This document shows, piece by piece, positions 5,945 through 7,164 of a stretch of DNA of 7,164 nt. The notes beneath the pieces were generated by a model. The model searched no databases. It saw only the letters and a list, made by a program, of their open reading frames with translations, and had not been told where the DNA came from. Each line of letters opens with the position of its first letter. Positions within the stretch are counted from its first letter, which is position 1. Source of the DNA: Thermoplasmata archaeon (lineage in GTDB: Archaea > Thermoplasmatota > Thermoplasmata > Thermoplasmatales > Thermoplasmataceae); assembly GCA_021850745.1 (NCBI GenBank), contig JAJZKX010000090.1, forward strand, positions 1-7,164, read 5' to 3'. The position numbers and the translations under genes were made by a program.

Positions 5945-7081
5945 CTATTCCATCAAGGCCTGCCACTGCAGTATCCAGTTTCCTGAATTCAGATATATAT
6001 CCTCGGCTGAAATATAGTTATTCAGAGGAATTATCTCACTCTGGTTCATGGTTGCCGAATATGACGGAGGCATGGCAATAGTTTCATTGGCAGGATACAT
6101 CCATTCGTTGGTTGGAATCTGGTTCTGGACTGTAGGGCTCAGGAAATAATTGACGAAATCTTTTTCCAGTGTGAGATTTCCGGTTCCGTTAACAATCCCA
6201 ATATTATATATTGTCCTCCATCCATATTCTTTTCCTGCATAGGATGTTACCGTTGAATTCACATCGTTTCCATACCCAAAATACACATTGTATGCAGGAT
6301 CGGTGAGATAACTGACAAGCAGGGTTTGTGGGGATGCTGATTCGAATGCCGTGAAAGCAGTACTCCACGAATTATAAATGTGGTTTGCATCATATGACTT
6401 TATTGCACTCCAGAATGTGGTCCAGTTCTGATGGAGAATATTTTCATAATAAGCAATCTGCCAGAGAAGGAAGCCCTCACCAGTATCACTGGTTGTCGGG
6501 TTTTCCATCAGGAGATGCGAGGCATTCTGACTGGTCAGAAGATTAGCAAATGTGGGGCTGAATTGCCCCGATGTGAATCCTGTCTTGTTATAATCGATAC
6601 CCAGATAAGAATATTCATACGGAGTCAGGTATGAAGAAGCCGAACCCATTTCAGCCATGAGGGTTGAATTAATATTATTTTCCGGTGCATGATATTTCAC
6701 CAGCAGACCATCCCTGGCAGCCTGGATCCCATTGAGGTTCGTAAGCCCAATCACAATATTGGCAACCTCATTGATCTTCCTCGATTCAAGGGCAAGAAGA
6801 CATCCTACCGACGGTGTGATGATCTTTATATTAACACCATATTCTTTCTCGAATGTCCCAAATACTGTACTATATGTCTGGTTCTTGTTTGCTCCGTATG
6901 CCAGTAAACTACCATATGTGCATATAACGATTGTTCTTCCGGAAGGCTTCTTGTTTTCAATGCTGTAAAAGATTGCGAAACCCGCAACTATTACTATGAC
7001 AGCAACCACAATTCCCAGAATTTTCTTCTCAAAGGGCTTGAGTCCCTTAATTCCTCTTTCTCTTTCGTCCGCAGGATCCAT
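5945..7081 (-). CDS. thiB: Thiamine-binding protein of ABC transporter (ThiB/TbpA-like), membrane-anchored
   Basis: Extracytoplasmic receptor that would deliver thiamine or its phosphates to the permease. Of its 378 aa, residues 1-20 are charged and 20-41 form one hydrophobic helix with no lipobox cysteine, so it is probably kept by an uncleaved signal anchor. The remainder is a type-2 periplasmic-binding fold. Segments match E. coli ThiB closely: TPYEYSYLGIDYNK, ENPTTSDTGEGFLLW, NSWSTAFTAF, SYLTDPAY, FLSPTVQNQIP, NEWMYPAN and WILQWQALM. W239, Y258, Y264 and W327 sit where ThiB has its ligand-stacking aromatics (Trp197, Tyr215, Tyr221 and Trp280 as I recall them). Ten N-X-S/T sequons, all after the helix, suggest surface glycosylation as in other archaeal binding proteins. 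It is the first gene of the operon, directly below the TPP riboswitch. The start at ATG 7081 is supported by AGGAG (7092-7096). Confidence 0.92.
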   Translation of the reverse strand: MDPADERERGIKGLKPFEKKILGIVVAVIVIVAGFAIFYSIENKKPSGRTIVICTYGSLLAYGANKNQTYSTVFGTFEKEYGVNIKIITPSVGCLLALESRKINEVANIVIGLTNLNGIQAARDGLLVKYHAPENNINSTLMAEMGSASSYLTPYEYSYLGIDYNKTGFTSGQFSPTFANLLTSQNASHLLMENPTTSDTGEGFLLWQIAYYENILHQNWTTFWSAIKSYDANHIYNSWSTAFTAFESASPQTLLVSYLTDPAYNVYFGYGNDVNSTVTSYAGKEYGWRTIYNIGIVNGTGNLTLEKDFVNYFLSPTVQNQIPTNEWMYPANETIAMPPSYSATMNQSEIIPLNNYISAEDIYLNSGNWILQWQALME

Positions 7082-7091
7082 TTCTTGTTTT

Positions 7092-7096
7092 CTCCT
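7092..7096 (-). promoter_or_regulatory. Ribosome binding site of the thiamine-binding protein gene
   Basis: AGGAG on the minus strand, 10 nt before ATG 7081. It lies outside the aptamer and outside the alternative helix at 7101-7128. In the visible sequence I find no good complement that would bury it, so direct Shine-Dalgarno sequestration is not evident from this part of the leader. Confidence 0.6.
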
Positions 7097-7100
7097 GCCA

Positions 7101-7128
7101 GAAAAGCGATGTTCGCTAGATGCTTTCC
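7101..7128 (-). promoter_or_regulatory. Candidate expression platform of the TPP riboswitch
   Basis: Between the aptamer and the Shine-Dalgarno site two exclusive folds are possible in the minus-strand RNA. GGAAAGC (7122-7128), the 3' edge of the aptamer, can pair with GCUUUUC (7101-7107) over 7 bp with one G-U. Alternatively AGCGA (7113-7117) pairs with UCGCU (7105-7109) around a 3-nt loop, followed by UUU. The first fold takes bases needed by aptamer helices P4 and/or P1, and the second is compatible with the folded aptamer. This suggests a switch, with the small hairpin plus U-run acting as a weak terminator or roadblock when TPP is bound. The U-run is short, so the mechanism is an inference. 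Confidence 0.4.
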
Positions 7129-7164
7129 TTCGCCAGTATTACCCGGATCAGGTTCAAGGGTCGG
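7122..7164 (-). ncRNA. TPP riboswitch (THI element), 3' half; 5' half outside window
   Basis: On the minus strand the leader reads ACCCTTGAACCTGATCC, then GGGTAATACTGGCG, then AAGGAAAGC. This is the conserved pyrophosphate-sensing half of the thiamine pyrophosphate aptamer. P5 can form as CCGG (7143-7146) with CUGG (7133-7136) closing the loop GUAAUA, including one G-U pair. CCUU can pair with AAGG for P4. The pyrimidine-sensing half (CUGAGA box, P2/P3) and the 5' strand of P1 lie beyond position 7164, so the full fold cannot be verified here. It lies 41 nt before the start codon of the thiamine-binding protein, exactly where it would control a thiamine uptake operon. TPP binding is expected to reduce expression. 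Confidence 0.93.

Noticed and set aside
5943..5966. GTG 5966 as the permease start
   Set aside because: It would overlap the binding-protein gene and add MAGLDGID ahead of a typical membrane N-terminus; ATG 5942, 2 nt after the stop, fits better.

Overview
The window looks archaeal, most likely a Thermoplasmatales-type (Thermoplasmata) genome; I hold this with moderate confidence. It combines an XPB/Rad25-family DNA helicase, Shine-Dalgarno cores of the archaeal GGAG/GGTGA kind, heavy use of AGG, AGA and ATA codons, a solute-binding protein held by an N-terminal membrane anchor and rich in N-glycosylation sequons, and a TPP riboswitch, a class known in archaea mainly from Thermoplasma relatives. 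No rRNA, tRNA, CRISPR array or mobile element is visible.

Left part (1-3098): the 3' two-thirds or so of an XPB helicase gene (plus strand, cut by the left edge) runs tail-to-tail, with a 21-bp gap, into a large minus-strand gene. That protein (about 671 aa) would usually be called hypothetical, but its last ~150 residues match the XPB/Ssl2 N-terminal ('Helicase_C_3') domain. Ahead of this domain are winged-helix-like segments. The helicase and a separate XPB-N-terminal/p52-like protein are therefore neighbours. This is the most interesting observation in the window.

Middle (3099-3361): 263 bp without a convincing gene. It contains a palindromic TATA-like octamer, a 39-codon ORF of doubtful reality and two small inverted repeats.

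Right part (3362-7164): a compact minus-strand operon transcribed from beyond the right edge. In transcription order it has a TPP riboswitch (its 5' half lies outside the window), a ThiB-like thiamine-binding protein, a ThiP-like permease with both membrane halves fused, and a ThiQ-like ATPase with an added C-terminal TOBE-like domain. The genes are separated by 2 nt or overlap by about 14 nt, so translational coupling is likely. Together they should form a thiamine (or thiamine phosphate) ABC importer that is shut down when intracellular TPP is high. Sequence between the aptamer and the first gene can fold in two mutually exclusive ways, which gives a candidate expression platform.

Nothing links the thiamine operon functionally to the helicase pair. 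Several start codons (GTG/TTG versus ATG) are ambiguous, and the choices are explained in the entries.
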